This document shows, piece after piece, positions 52,485 through 60,440 of a DNA stretch of 64,000 nucleotides. Source of the DNA: Acidaminobacter hydrogenoformans DSM 2784 (GTDB lineage Bacteria > Bacillota > Clostridia > Peptostreptococcales > Acidaminobacteraceae); assembly GCF_900103005.1 (NCBI RefSeq), contig NZ_FMWL01000002.1:310001-374000 (forward strand), written 5' to 3'. Each line of letters opens with the position of its first letter. The stretch's first letter is position 1. The notes beneath the pieces were generated by a model. That model did no database searches, was not told where the DNA came from, and was given only the letters and a program-made list of their open reading frames with translations. Both the position numbers and the translations under genes were made by a program.

Positions 52485-53621
52485 CTATCTGGGATCTTCT
52501 ATTCTGCCGTATTTTAAAACCTTTTCGTGGAAGGTGACGGACAGGGATGTTTCGATTTCCTTCAGGAAGGATTCCTCCTGAGCTGTAGCCAGGACGATGG
52601 CGTAGCCTTCGCCGGTATAGCGGGCGGTTCGGCCCACACGGTGGACGTACTCCTCGACTTTCTTTGGCACGTCGGCGCTGACGACGACGTTGAGGCCGGC
52701 AATGTCCAGGCCCCTGGCCGCCAGGTCGGAAGCAATGAGCACCTGATACCGGCCGGAGCGGAAGCCCTCCATGGCATCCTTGCGGTCCTGCCGCTCGGAG
52801 GCGCCAAAAATGGCTTTGGCGCTGACCTTGTGATGGCGCAGATATTTCTCCATATTCTGGATATGCTCGTTCTTATTGAGAAAGACCAGAATTTTTTCCG
52901 TATTCAGGGCGTGGGCAATTTTTCTGACCGCGTCCGGCTTGTCCCGGAGGTCACACTGAACGTAGAGGTGGGTGATATTTGGGTTGACCAGGTTGCTTTC
53001 GAGACGGATGACCTGGGGCGTCTTCATGATTTCTGTCAGGATGGTTTCCGCCTGAGGGGTGATGGAAGCGGAGAACGCCATGAGCTGGCGGTCGCGAAGT
53101 GTCGTTTTGATAACGGCGCGGCAGTCCGCAAGCTTCGTGTCATCCATGAGCTTATCCGCCTCGTCCAGCACTATGGTCTTGACCTCGTGCATCTTGAGCT
53201 TTTTCATGGCGATGAGCTCCGTCATCCGGCCCGGGGATCCCACGACGATCTGCGGCTTGCTTTTAAGGGCCTCCACCTGGCGCTTCAGGCTGGTTTCGCC
53301 TATCAGTACCTGGCACTGGACCGCCACACCAGCGTTTTGGGCCAGCTTCTTGACCTCATTGCCAATCTGGACACTGAGCTCATGGGTGGGGCTGATGACG
53401 ACCGCTTGCAGGGCTTTCGAGCTTGGGTCAATGCTTTCGAAAACAGGCAGCAGATACGCCAGAGTTTTTCCGGAGCCTGTCACGGATTGGGCGATCACAT
53501 CCTGACGCGCGAGGGCATATGGGATAACCGCCTCCTGAACTTCCGTAGGGGTGGCTATACTGGCTTTGGAGAGGCCCGCGATCAGGGCTTCTGAAATACC
53601 GAGTTCTTTGAATGTTTTCAT
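52485..53621 (-). CDS. DEAD-box RNA helicase
   Basis: The 378-residue helicase core has the Q motif (LGISEALIAGLSKASIATPTEVQEAVIP), motif I SVTGSGKT, Ia SPTHEL, II VLDEADKLM (DEAD), III FSASIT, and the C-terminal RGLDIAG and HRVGRTAR. It ends soon after the core without an RNA-binding tail, unlike DbpA or CshA. It remodels RNA using ATP. AGGAGG precedes the ATG at 53621. It lies 18 bases upstream of the hut activator gene, in one operon, behind the GTATA-N5-TATAC dyad. Confidence 0.93.
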   Translation of the reverse strand: MKTFKELGISEALIAGLSKASIATPTEVQEAVIPYALARQDVIAQSVTGSGKTLAYLLPVFESIDPSSKALQAVVISPTHELSVQIGNEVKKLAQNAGVAVQCQVLIGETSLKRQVEALKSKPQIVVGSPGRMTELIAMKKLKMHEVKTIVLDEADKLMDDTKLADCRAVIKTTLRDRQLMAFSASITPQAETILTEIMKTPQVIRLESNLVNPNITHLYVQCDLRDKPDAVRKIAHALNTEKILVFLNKNEHIQNMEKYLRHHKVSAKAIFGASERQDRKDAMEGFRSGRYQVLIASDLAARGLDIAGLNVVVSADVPKKVEEYVHRVGRTARYTGEGYAIVLATAQEESFLKEIETSLSVTFHEKVLKYGRIEDPR

Positions 53622-53639
53622 GATGGATCCTCCTGCTGA

Positions 53640-53658
53640 GTGTATAAAGATTATACAC
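53640..53658. promoter_or_regulatory. Perfect dyad before the helicase-activator operon
   Basis: GTGTATAAAGATTATACAC is a perfect 8-3-8 palindrome containing GTATA-N5-TATAC (53642-53656), the motif found in the hut regulatory region. It lies 19 bases upstream of the helicase start and contains TATAAT on the minus strand. It is a candidate autoregulatory operator. Confidence 0.55.
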
Positions 53659-53697
53659 ACTTTAACACAGCTGGCGTTTGAAAGCTACTTGAAATTT

Positions 53698-53835
53698 GGT
53701 TGGGGACAGGGACTGACCGGAATTCTGGTTGGGGACTGGGCCGCGTCAGAGTTCTGGTCGGGGACAGGGACATACCACACTTCGACTTGGGACTGGACTG
53801 TGCGGTTGGGGACTGGGCCCGACCAAACCCCCACC
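53698..53835 (+). repeat. Array of about 29-bp GC-rich repeats (left flank)
   Basis: Units start at 53698, 53727, 53756, about 53786 (degenerate) and 53804. Each has the form GGTTGGGGACNGGGNC plus a variable part, often ending TTCT. The unit lengths are 29, 29, 30, 18 and about 32. The GGGACTGGGCC core occurs at 53732-53742 and 53809-53819. The composition differs sharply from the surrounding sequence. Confidence 0.7.
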
Positions 53836-53916
53836 CGGAATGGAACCATAGCGCACCCCACTTCGTCTAAAGAATGTACTCTCAACAACGATCAGATTCA
53901 ACCGGAGGTGAAGGTT

Positions 53917-54435
53917 ATGCTCAAGAAAAAGCTTTACAATTTAACGGCTGTGGCGGTCATTGTAATCCTGACAGCCCTGTTGTTCAACGGATGCGCGTCA
54001 CAAACGATCCAGCCTTCTGAGACCATAAATGGCTTTGTGCCACTTGCTGAAGTCCCAGCGGACTACCCATTCGAAGAAGCCACCCAGCGCGGCGACGTGG
54101 TCAACCTGCACGGCGAGCTGAGCAACATGGAAGCTTATGAAAAATTTAAGGGCACCATAGAAAAAAGCGAGCCCACCTTCATGCGCTTCGTCGCCTACAC
54201 CATTGAAGGCGATCCCATCCTCATGGATGTCAATTTTGACGGCACTTTGTTCCAAGTCACTCATGACGTCAGCCGCGACGCCTTTGCAGGCGGCATTGAC
54301 AAAGTCATGAGCTATACCTATGAAGGCTTTGAGCTGCTGGAAGACGGCCGGATCAGACTCCACAGCGCCGCTGCCACGCAGCCTATCCCCGGCACAGAAG
54401 CACCGCAGGAGGTGGTCCTCCCTTTAGGGATGTAG
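53917..54435 (+). CDS. Lipoprotein with DUF4362 domain
   Basis: The 172-residue lipoprotein starts MLKKKLYNLTAVAVIVILTALLFNGCAS, a signal with lipobox LFNGC. The rest matches the DUF4362 pattern: GDVVNLHGELSNMEAYEKFKGTIEKSEPTFMRFVAYTIEGDPILMDVNFDG and FQVTHDVSRDAFAG. It is probably attached to the outer face of the membrane; the function is unknown. GGAGGTGA precedes the ATG at 53917. It lies inside the segment bracketed by inverted repeat arrays. Confidence 0.83.
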   Translation: MLKKKLYNLTAVAVIVILTALLFNGCASQTIQPSETINGFVPLAEVPADYPFEEATQRGDVVNLHGELSNMEAYEKFKGTIEKSEPTFMRFVAYTIEGDPILMDVNFDGTLFQVTHDVSRDAFAGGIDKVMSYTYEGFELLEDGRIRLHSAAATQPIPGTEAPQEVVLPLGM

Positions 54436-54587
54436 GGGACATTCAACAGGCTTATTAGTTAACGCCGTTTGTATTTGTCACCTGACGCCAGGAAACGGGT
54501 AAATAACAATTGAGATTAATTTCAGGCATCTAATTCCCCCCCAGTTGATTACCATTACTCAAATAAACCATAAAGGATGTGAGCCAA

Positions 54588-56981
54588 GTGAAAAAAATTT
54601 TATCGATCCTGATGCTGGCCGTTCTGGCCATCACCGCGGCTCTGCCGGCCATGGCCGAGACAACGGCTGCCGGAGACGGTTCAATCGCGCTGTATATAGG
54701 CAGTCCGCTGACGTTGTCCGCGGGCGTCATCAAGCCGCTGGATCCAGACAATCCTAACGTGGCCGCCATAGTTCACAAAGACCGGACCCTTGTGCCGGCC
54801 CGGGCGGTGGCGGAGCATTTTGGCGCAGAAGTCAGCTACGACGCACAAAAGCAAGCTGCTGTCATCGAATTTGGCGGCAAGCAGTTTATCTTCTATTTCA
54901 ACAAAAACTACTATGACCTCATCCAGACGGATCAGCCCGCCAAACGGGTCACCTTTGACACCGAGGCCTTAGTCATTGAGAATCGCGCTATGCTGCCGCT
55001 GCGGGTCATCTGCGAGGATGTCCTCGGCAAAGCCGTAAGCTATGACAGCAACGTCATTGTCATTGGCGACAAACTCGTGGATCTTGCGGCAAACCAGACG
55101 CTGCGCGAAAGCATCCGTGCCAAGATTGGCCAGGCTGTGAAGGTCTCCTCCCTCTGGCAGCTGAAGACACTTCTTTCGAACAGCATCAATCAATATGGCG
55201 CGTACGGCGGCCTGAAGGAAGCCGTGCCAGAGACGTCCGCAGAGGCACCAGCAGCGGAGGCGCCGTCACCATCGGCAGCAGAGGATTCTGCAGCGGGCGC
55301 GGGCCGCGACTACTCCACCACCAACGAACAAGTGGCGGGGATTGAAGAGGCAGACCTCGTCAAGACGGACGGCAAGTTCATCTATGTGGCCTCAGGCAAC
55401 GTCGTCAGCGTTGTGAAGGCCGATGGTCGCGACATGACCCTCACCGACACCATCCGCATGCCTGTCGATACCAAAACCGGCCAGGGGATCCACATCTCCG
55501 AGCTCTATATCGACAGCGGCCGCTTAATCATCCTTGGCTCCAAGAACCAGCCGCAGCCAAGACCAGTAGACCTGCCAGCCACCATGGACGACGCAGTTTC
55601 AGAGCCTGCACCCGCTGAACCGGTCACGGTTGACGCGGAAAACGACTTAAGGATTGGCATCATGCCGCCTTACTACAGCAAGAGCTTCGTCTACACCGGC
55701 GTCTACACGATCACTGACGCAGGGAAAGCCGAGCTGCTGAAAGAGTTCGAACTCGAGGGCAACCTGCTCTCAAGCCGCAAAAAAGACGACACCGTTTACC
55801 TTGCCGTCAACAAATACAATTACTACTATATCATGGAGGACGTCCTCCCAATGCTTCGCGACAGCGCTAAAAGCGACGACTACAAGGCACTCTCCGTGAG
55901 CCAGGTCATGTACTATCCGGGCAACACCACGCCTGAATACCTGATGGTCGCCGCCATTGACATCCGCGACAAGGAAACGCCGTCCACCGTGGAAGCCATT
56001 CTTGGCAGTGGCACCCAGATCTATATGAACGACCACGCCCTGTATATTGCCCGCCAGGATTACAGCGATCCGTCCGGAACCACCACCAGCCTTTCCAAGT
56101 TCAGCATTGACGGACTGAAGATTGGCTTCGCCGGCGGCGGCAAAGTCAAGGGCACCCTGCTCAACCAATTCTCCATGGACGAGTACGAAGGGCACCTGCG
56201 CCTCGCCACCACCCGCTGGGCCGGCGAAACCACAAGCGCAGTGTACGTTCTCGACAGTCAGCTTAACGTAGTAGGCAAAGTGGAAAACATGGCCCCAGGC
56301 GAAACAATTTATTCCGCCCGCTTCATGGGCGACAAGGGTTATGTCGTCACTTTCAGACAGATCGACCCGCTCTTTGTCCTTGACCTGTCAAACCCTAAAG
56401 CCCCACGCATCACTGGGGAGCTTAAAGTTCCAGGCTTCTCCAACTATCTGCACCCTGTGGAGGAAGATCTGATCCTGGGCATTGGGCAAGGAACACAGGA
56501 CATCTACACCAGGAATCAGGACGGCGAAGAAGTCGTCATAGGCACCCGCACCGCAGGCATCAAGTTCTCGCTCTTCGACGTGTCTGACATGGGTAAGCCA
56601 AAAGAGATCCAGACGCTGACCCTTGGGGGTTCAGGCAGCTATGCCGAAATGCTATACAACCATAAAGCCATCCTGTTCGACCTCGAGAACCAGATGTTCG
56701 CCTTCGACGGCACTATTTCAGATGAATATGAAGGCGAAAAGAACCGCGTCAACTACTTCAACGGCGCCGTCATCATGAATTATGATGCTCAGGACGGCTT
56801 CGACGTCAAAGGTAGACTCGAGAGCCTTCCAGCGATGACCTATCCTCAGGACGGCTACTACTATTCCTGGGTCCGCCGCCTCTGCTACATTGGCGACACC
56901 CTCTACTACGTCCAGGACGGCCGAATCCGCGCCTTTGACAAAGAGACCCTGGCACCACTGACCACAATTTCAATTTATTAG
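54588..56981 (+). CDS. Secreted protein: copper-amine-oxidase-like N-terminal domain plus beta-propeller
   Basis: The 797-residue exported protein has a signal peptide (KKILSILMLAVLAITAALPAMA). A copper-amine-oxidase N-terminal-like domain (about 30-180: KDRTLVPARAVAEHFGAEVSYDAQKQAAVIEFGG, NRAMLPLRVICEDVLG) probably binds cell wall or polymers. An Ala/Pro/Glu/Ser linker (about 210-240) follows. The C-terminal part (about 245-797) matches the DUF2289-type beta-propeller family: NEQVAGIEEADLVKTDGKFIYVASGNVVSVVKA, then YARFMGDKGYVVTFRQIDPLFVLDLSNPKAPRITGELKVPGFSNYLHPV. Its role is unknown. GTG at 54588, with AAGGA ten bases upstream. Confidence 0.88.
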   Translation: MKKILSILMLAVLAITAALPAMAETTAAGDGSIALYIGSPLTLSAGVIKPLDPDNPNVAAIVHKDRTLVPARAVAEHFGAEVSYDAQKQAAVIEFGGKQFIFYFNKNYYDLIQTDQPAKRVTFDTEALVIENRAMLPLRVICEDVLGKAVSYDSNVIVIGDKLVDLAANQTLRESIRAKIGQAVKVSSLWQLKTLLSNSINQYGAYGGLKEAVPETSAEAPAAEAPSPSAAEDSAAGAGRDYSTTNEQVAGIEEADLVKTDGKFIYVASGNVVSVVKADGRDMTLTDTIRMPVDTKTGQGIHISELYIDSGRLIILGSKNQPQPRPVDLPATMDDAVSEPAPAEPVTVDAENDLRIGIMPPYYSKSFVYTGVYTITDAGKAELLKEFELEGNLLSSRKKDDTVYLAVNKYNYYYIMEDVLPMLRDSAKSDDYKALSVSQVMYYPGNTTPEYLMVAAIDIRDKETPSTVEAILGSGTQIYMNDHALYIARQDYSDPSGTTTSLSKFSIDGLKIGFAGGGKVKGTLLNQFSMDEYEGHLRLATTRWAGETTSAVYVLDSQLNVVGKVENMAPGETIYSARFMGDKGYVVTFRQIDPLFVLDLSNPKAPRITGELKVPGFSNYLHPVEEDLILGIGQGTQDIYTRNQDGEEVVIGTRTAGIKFSLFDVSDMGKPKEIQTLTLGGSGSYAEMLYNHKAILFDLENQMFAFDGTISDEYEGEKNRVNYFNGAVIMNYDAQDGFDVKGRLESLPAMTYPQDGYYYSWVRRLCYIGDTLYYVQDGRIRAFDKETLAPLTTISIY

Positions 56982-56984
56982 GGC

Positions 56985-57049
56985 GGCCCAGTCCCCTGCC
57001 AGATTTTTGATTCGGCCCAGTCCCCTGCCAGCAGTCCCTGTCCCCAACC
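56985..57049 (-). repeat. Inverted copy of the GC-rich repeat array (right flank)
   Basis: Read on the minus strand the units are GGTTGGGGACAGGGACTG..., then a 29-base unit and a partial unit, both opening with GGCAGGGGACTGGGCC. The outermost 18 bases (57032-57049) are the exact reverse complement of 53698-53715. Confidence 0.7.
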
Positions 57050-57056
57050 AAAAACG

Positions 57057-57105
57057 GAGGGGGCCGGATTCAAAGTTCATCTTTGAATCCGGCCCCTCTT
57101 TTTTT
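57057..57105. terminator. Terminator after the beta-propeller gene
   Basis: GAGGGG-GCCGGATTCAAAG (57057-57075) pairs with CTTTGAATCCGGCCCCTC (57081-57098) with one bulged G, then seven T. A T-tract also follows on the minus strand, so it serves the convergent ferredoxin gene. Confidence 0.9.
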
Positions 57106-57592
57106 ACACCCTAACCTGTATACTCTTCGTTGGACAAGCCTCCACGCACTTCAGGCACTTCGAGCAGTTGAACGCCGCCCCCGGTGCTTTCTTATCCTTC
57201 TTGAAAAAGCTGAACTCCGAATTAAGGCTCGTCACATAGCACGCTTTGTCACAGATCCCGCAAGACGTGCACGTCTCCTGCTGCGTCTTCAGCTTGTAAA
57301 GGCTGACCTTGTTCAGCAGCCCCTGCACCCAGGAAACAGGGCACCCAAGCTTGTAATAATTGTACATTTGCCGCTTGGAGTCATCCTCGCTAAGCTTCGA
57401 CGTCATTTTTTCCATAATAAAGCCCATAGGGCACATCCATTTGCAGAACGTCTTTCCAAAAACGGCCCCAAGCACCACCGCGACACCCAGCACCACCCAG
57501 AGGCTGACCTGCAGGACGAAGATTGCCAGGTAAGTTGCCAGTCCAAAGACGAGCTGGATCGATTTTCTGTGCTTCGTTAGATTAGAAATCAT
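57104..57592 (-). CDS. Membrane 4Fe-4S ferredoxin (NapH/polyferredoxin-like, truncated form)
   Basis: The 162-residue protein has one or two hydrophobic helices at the start (SIQLVFGLATYLAIFVLQVSLWVVLGVAVVLGAVFG). CKWMCPMGFIMEKM follows, the CxxxCP motif of NapH/RdxA membrane proteins. Two 4Fe-4S motifs come next (CTSCGICDKACYVTS and CSKCLKCVEACPTKS). NapH-type proteins are longer with four helices, so this is a short relative. It probably passes electrons between a membrane donor and a redox partner that is not encoded nearby. GGAG lies six bases before the ATG region. Confidence 0.85.
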   Translation of the reverse strand: MISNLTKHRKSIQLVFGLATYLAIFVLQVSLWVVLGVAVVLGAVFGKTFCKWMCPMGFIMEKMTSKLSEDDSKRQMYNYYKLGCPVSWVQGLLNKVSLYKLKTQQETCTSCGICDKACYVTSLNSEFSFFKKDKKAPGAAFNCSKCLKCVEACPTKSIQVRV

Positions 57593-57691
57593 ATGTAACT
57601 CCCTCCAAACGGATAATTGCCCCTCCCCAAGGGGGCTGGGCTATTCCCTTGTAGCATACCACTACTGCGAAGGGAAAACAACACAAAACAA

Positions 57692-57774
57692 AAAGGAAAA
57701 TAATGGGAGGGGCGCCGATGGTCCGCCGCCCCCCAAGGCAGCTGCCAGCACACACCCTCCTATTATTTTCCTTT
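57692..57774. repeat. Long inverted repeat (20-bp arms, 43-base GC-rich loop)
   Basis: 57692-57711 and 57755-57774 are complementary at 19 of 20 positions. The minus-strand continuation (TTTGTTTTGTGTTGTTTT) suggests it ends the hydrolase transcript; the A/T-rich outer arms suit either strand. It fills most of the 190-base gap between two minus-strand genes. Confidence 0.65.
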
Positions 57775-57783
57775 CTTTTCTCT

Positions 57784-58905
57784 TTACCACTTCTCAAGAA
57801 ATCGCCCAATCTTACAAGCCACTTCAACCCGCTTGTTCTGAAACCCGTGGTCGCTGTCCAGCAGATGCGCCTCCAGCAGCGCCCCAGAGGCTTCAAGAGC
57901 CTGCCTCAGCGGCTCATAATGAACTTCTGCCGGGCCATCCAGATCTCGCGACCCCGCCAGCAGCAACACGGGCCGCCCCTTCATCAGACCCGCTTTCCCG
58001 GAAATATCCCACGCCTCTGCATGATCACGGATCTCCTGGGTCAAGGCCTCGACGTCGCCCCCAACGGTGAGCTTGACAAGACTTTCAAACATACCCTTCA
58101 TTTGGGCTTCAGCCTCAGAATCTATCTCGATCAGTTTCGCCATCCGTCCAAGATCGTAAACAGATAACGCAACACACCCTCTAATCCCTGGATCCTCCTG
58201 AGCCGTCAGCATGGCCGCGAAGCCCCCAAAACTGTTGCCTGCTATAAAAAGCCGCTCCGGATCAACGCCGAACTCATCCACCGCCGCCTCCGAACGCAGA
58301 TAAGCCAGTGCCACGCGGATATCCTCCAGCGCGTTTTCAAAGGTAAACGTCCCATCGCTGCCCCAAGTACCCCTATAATGGAAAATCATGACGTTCCAAC
58401 CCAGTCGCCGGACGGCATGGGCCAGATCAAAGTTGCGCTCATTGCCCGGAAAGCCGTGAAGCAGCAGAAGCGTGGGCTTTGCGCCATACAGTCCGCCCGC
58501 TTTTTCGGATCCCCCAGGTGTCAGCATGACCCCAAAGCGTCGCTCGCCACCCTGTTCCAAAATGAGCTGGTACAGATCAGGTGCAGGCGATAACCCTTCA
58601 TCCGGATCTGTCATAAGCCTCCGGAAGATCGCCTCATCCGTCTTTTCGGCCACAGTCTCAGCTTCATTTTCCTGCAGCTCAAACCGCTTCACTTTTGCAC
58701 CGTCTACGTTGACCTCTTCTGTAAACATCTCCAGGGGCCTGACCCAGAGGCCGCCTTCACCGTAAAGGGGCTGATATAAAACCATCGGCAAACCTGTTTC
58801 TGAGTGGCGGACTACGTCAAGGACTTTATAGCGATTTCCCTTGAAATGCCGGTACACCCCACCAGGCACCACCGCGCCCTTCCACACCTCATCTTTTTCC
58901 ATCAT
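57784..58905 (-). CDS. Fusion of DUF1653 domain with alpha/beta hydrolase
   Basis: The 373-residue protein begins with a DUF1653 domain (about 10-65: GGVYRHFKGNRYKVLDVVRHSETGLPMVLYQPLYGEGGLWVRPLEMFTEEV). A serine hydrolase of the alpha/beta fold follows: LLLLHGFPGNERNFD (oxyanion), IAGNSFGGFAAML (GxSxGG nucleophile Ser), AGSRDLDGPAEVHYE (Asp) and DSDHGFQ (His). DUF1653 is usually a stand-alone protein. The hydrolase part resembles acyl-peptidase or esterase types; the substrate is unknown. The ATG at 58905 lies inside the DHFR gene end and has GGAG six bases upstream, so it is coupled. Confidence 0.85.
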   Translation of the reverse strand: MMEKDEVWKGAVVPGGVYRHFKGNRYKVLDVVRHSETGLPMVLYQPLYGEGGLWVRPLEMFTEEVNVDGAKVKRFELQENEAETVAEKTDEAIFRRLMTDPDEGLSPAPDLYQLILEQGGERRFGVMLTPGGSEKAGGLYGAKPTLLLLHGFPGNERNFDLAHAVRRLGWNVMIFHYRGTWGSDGTFTFENALEDIRVALAYLRSEAAVDEFGVDPERLFIAGNSFGGFAAMLTAQEDPGIRGCVALSVYDLGRMAKLIEIDSEAEAQMKGMFESLVKLTVGGDVEALTQEIRDHAEAWDISGKAGLMKGRPVLLLAGSRDLDGPAEVHYEPLRQALEASGALLEAHLLDSDHGFQNKRVEVACKIGRFLEKW

Positions 58906-59464
58906 CAAGCTCTCCTTTCAGTGCGGGACTGGGCCGCACCACGCGGGACTGGGCCCGCTCATAATTGACATACTGATAAATCAGGTCGTCCTGACTGTAA
59001 CGCCTCGAATTCCACACCGGGACCCAGTCAGGATCCTCGTCCAGATTCGGAATCAGCGTATCCGATTGATCAAAAGAACGAAACACTTTTGTGATCAGCG
59101 CATGGTCACACCAAGACAAGCACTGCCTGGCAAGCTGCCCGCCGCCTATCAGAAACGGCCTCAGCGCGCCGCCGCTCTCCATGACCAAGCCTTCCACCAG
59201 CGTCTTCAAAGCCTCCAGACCATGAACCACCGTGACACCTTGCCGCAGGAAGTCCCTGTCCCGCGTCACAACAATGTTAATCCGGTTTGGCAGGGGCTTT
59301 TGATCCGGGAGGGACTCAAAGGTCTTTCGCCCCATAATGATGATGTTGGATTTCGTCATACGCCTGAAGCGCCTTAGGTCCGCATGGATCTTGAACAGCA
59401 TGTCGCCGTCATACCCAATATTCCAATTACTATCTACAGCAAAAATCATAGTCCAAGGCGTCAT
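58889..59464 (-). CDS. folA: Dihydrofolate reductase with repeat-derived C-terminal tail
   Basis: The 191-residue enzyme reduces dihydrofolate to tetrahydrofolate with NADPH. It has IFAVDSNWNIGYDGDMLFKIHADLRRFRRMTK (active-site Asp in HADLRRF), IIIMGRKTFESLP, NIVVTRD and FLIGGGQLARQCL. Usual DHFRs end near residue 170 (YVNYER here). The last 21 residues (AQSRVVRPSPALKGELDDGKR) are encoded partly by two GC-rich repeat units. The ATG overlaps the EamA stop (ATGA). THF supply links it to the formimino-THF pathway in general terms only. Confidence 0.92.
   Translation of the reverse strand: MTPWTMIFAVDSNWNIGYDGDMLFKIHADLRRFRRMTKSNIIIMGRKTFESLPDQKPLPNRINIVVTRDRDFLRQGVTVVHGLEALKTLVEGLVMESGGALRPFLIGGGQLARQCLSWCDHALITKVFRSFDQSDTLIPNLDEDPDWVPVWNSRRYSQDDLIYQYVNYERAQSRVVRPSPALKGELDDGKR
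58923..58955 (+). repeat. Two GC-rich repeat units inside the DHFR gene end
   Basis: GCGGGACTGGGCC occurs at 58923-58935 and 58943-58955, 20 bp apart. Its core GGGACTGGGCC is identical to the cores in the arrays at 53.7 and 57.0 kb. Confidence 0.7.
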
Positions 59465-60339
59465 CTGGACACCACCTTTCCGAACTGGGACTTGAGTTCA
59501 ATCAGCATCAGGCTGGCCAGCATCAGGATCGCACCCACGTAACCCCTGAAAGACAGAACTTCGCCAAGAAAAATATAAGCGACTATAACAGAAAACAGGG
59601 GTTCAAAGGTAAAAATGATGCCGGTGTGCGTCGCCGTTGTATACTTCTGGGCCACGGTTTGGGTCACAAAGGCAATGGCCGTGGAAAAGACGCTGAGGCC
59701 CAGCACCACCATCCAGTTTGAGAAGGACACCGGCAGCGTGGGCGTTTCGAGCACAAAACTGAAGGTCGTCGCGTAAACACCTACAAAGCCCAACTGGATC
59801 ACCCCGAGGGCCACTGAATCCACCTGCCGGGTCAGGCGCTCCGTCACCAGAATATGGACCGCAAACGCGACCGAGCACAAAATACACAGGATATCTCCCA
59901 AGTTAAAGGTAATGGACGTCCCAGCTATCAGAAGCCAGACACCCACAATAGCCATTGCAATGCTGATGACCGTCAGCCTGTCCTGCTTAATCCGGAAAAA
60001 CGCAAAGTTGATCATAGGCACAATAATCCCTGAGAGACAGGTCAGAAAGCCCGCATTCGACACGGTGGTGTGCCTGACCCCAAAAGTCGCGAAAATAAAG
60101 ACGCAAAACAGAATCAGCGACAGCACCGCAGCCCGCTTCACCGTCCCAAAATCCACCGCCATCAGCCGTTTTCTGAAAATCACCGAAGTCAGAATAAACG
60201 CAATGACGAACCTGAGCGCTATTAGATTGAATTCATTTAAATCTCCCAGGCCCACTTTAGTCAGCAAATTGGAAGTTCCCCAGAACATGACCACCATGAT
60301 CAGGGCTAAATCCGCTTTTCTCTGAACCGTCAACGCCAT
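59461..60339 (-). CDS. EamA/DMT family transporter
   Basis: The 292-residue membrane protein has about ten helices in two EamA repeats. The first starts ALIMVVMFWGTSNLLTKVGLGDLNEFNLIALRFVIAFILTSVIF. The second includes LGDILCILCSVAFAVHILVTERLTRQVDSVALGVIQLGFVGVYA and ends TFEPLFSVIVAYIFLGEVLSFRGYVGAILMLASLML. DMT exporters move amino acids or metabolites. The ATG at 60339 has GGGAG ten bases upstream. It overlaps DHFR by four bases, so transporter, DHFR and hydrolase are coupled. Confidence 0.9.
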   Translation of the reverse strand: MALTVQRKADLALIMVVMFWGTSNLLTKVGLGDLNEFNLIALRFVIAFILTSVIFRKRLMAVDFGTVKRAAVLSLILFCVFIFATFGVRHTTVSNAGFLTCLSGIIVPMINFAFFRIKQDRLTVISIAMAIVGVWLLIAGTSITFNLGDILCILCSVAFAVHILVTERLTRQVDSVALGVIQLGFVGVYATTFSFVLETPTLPVSFSNWMVVLGLSVFSTAIAFVTQTVAQKYTTATHTGIIFTFEPLFSVIVAYIFLGEVLSFRGYVGAILMLASLMLIELKSQFGKVVSR

Positions 60340-60440
60340 TATGTCATCACTCCCTTGGCAGCCCAAAGTGCCTAAAATACATAAATAAGCGCTTAGACAT
60401 GCGCTTATAAAAGTGCTCAAACAAACAAGCAAACAAAAGC

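Noticed and set aside
53698-53835. Possible CRISPR array
   Set aside because: Units vary in length and sequence, the variable parts are not spacer-like, no cas genes are present, and the same units occur inverted at 57 kb and within DHFR.
53551-53916. Upstream extension of the DUF4362 lipoprotein frame
   Set aside because: It reads through the helicase start and the repeat array. The signal peptide and GGAGGTGA place the real start at 53917.
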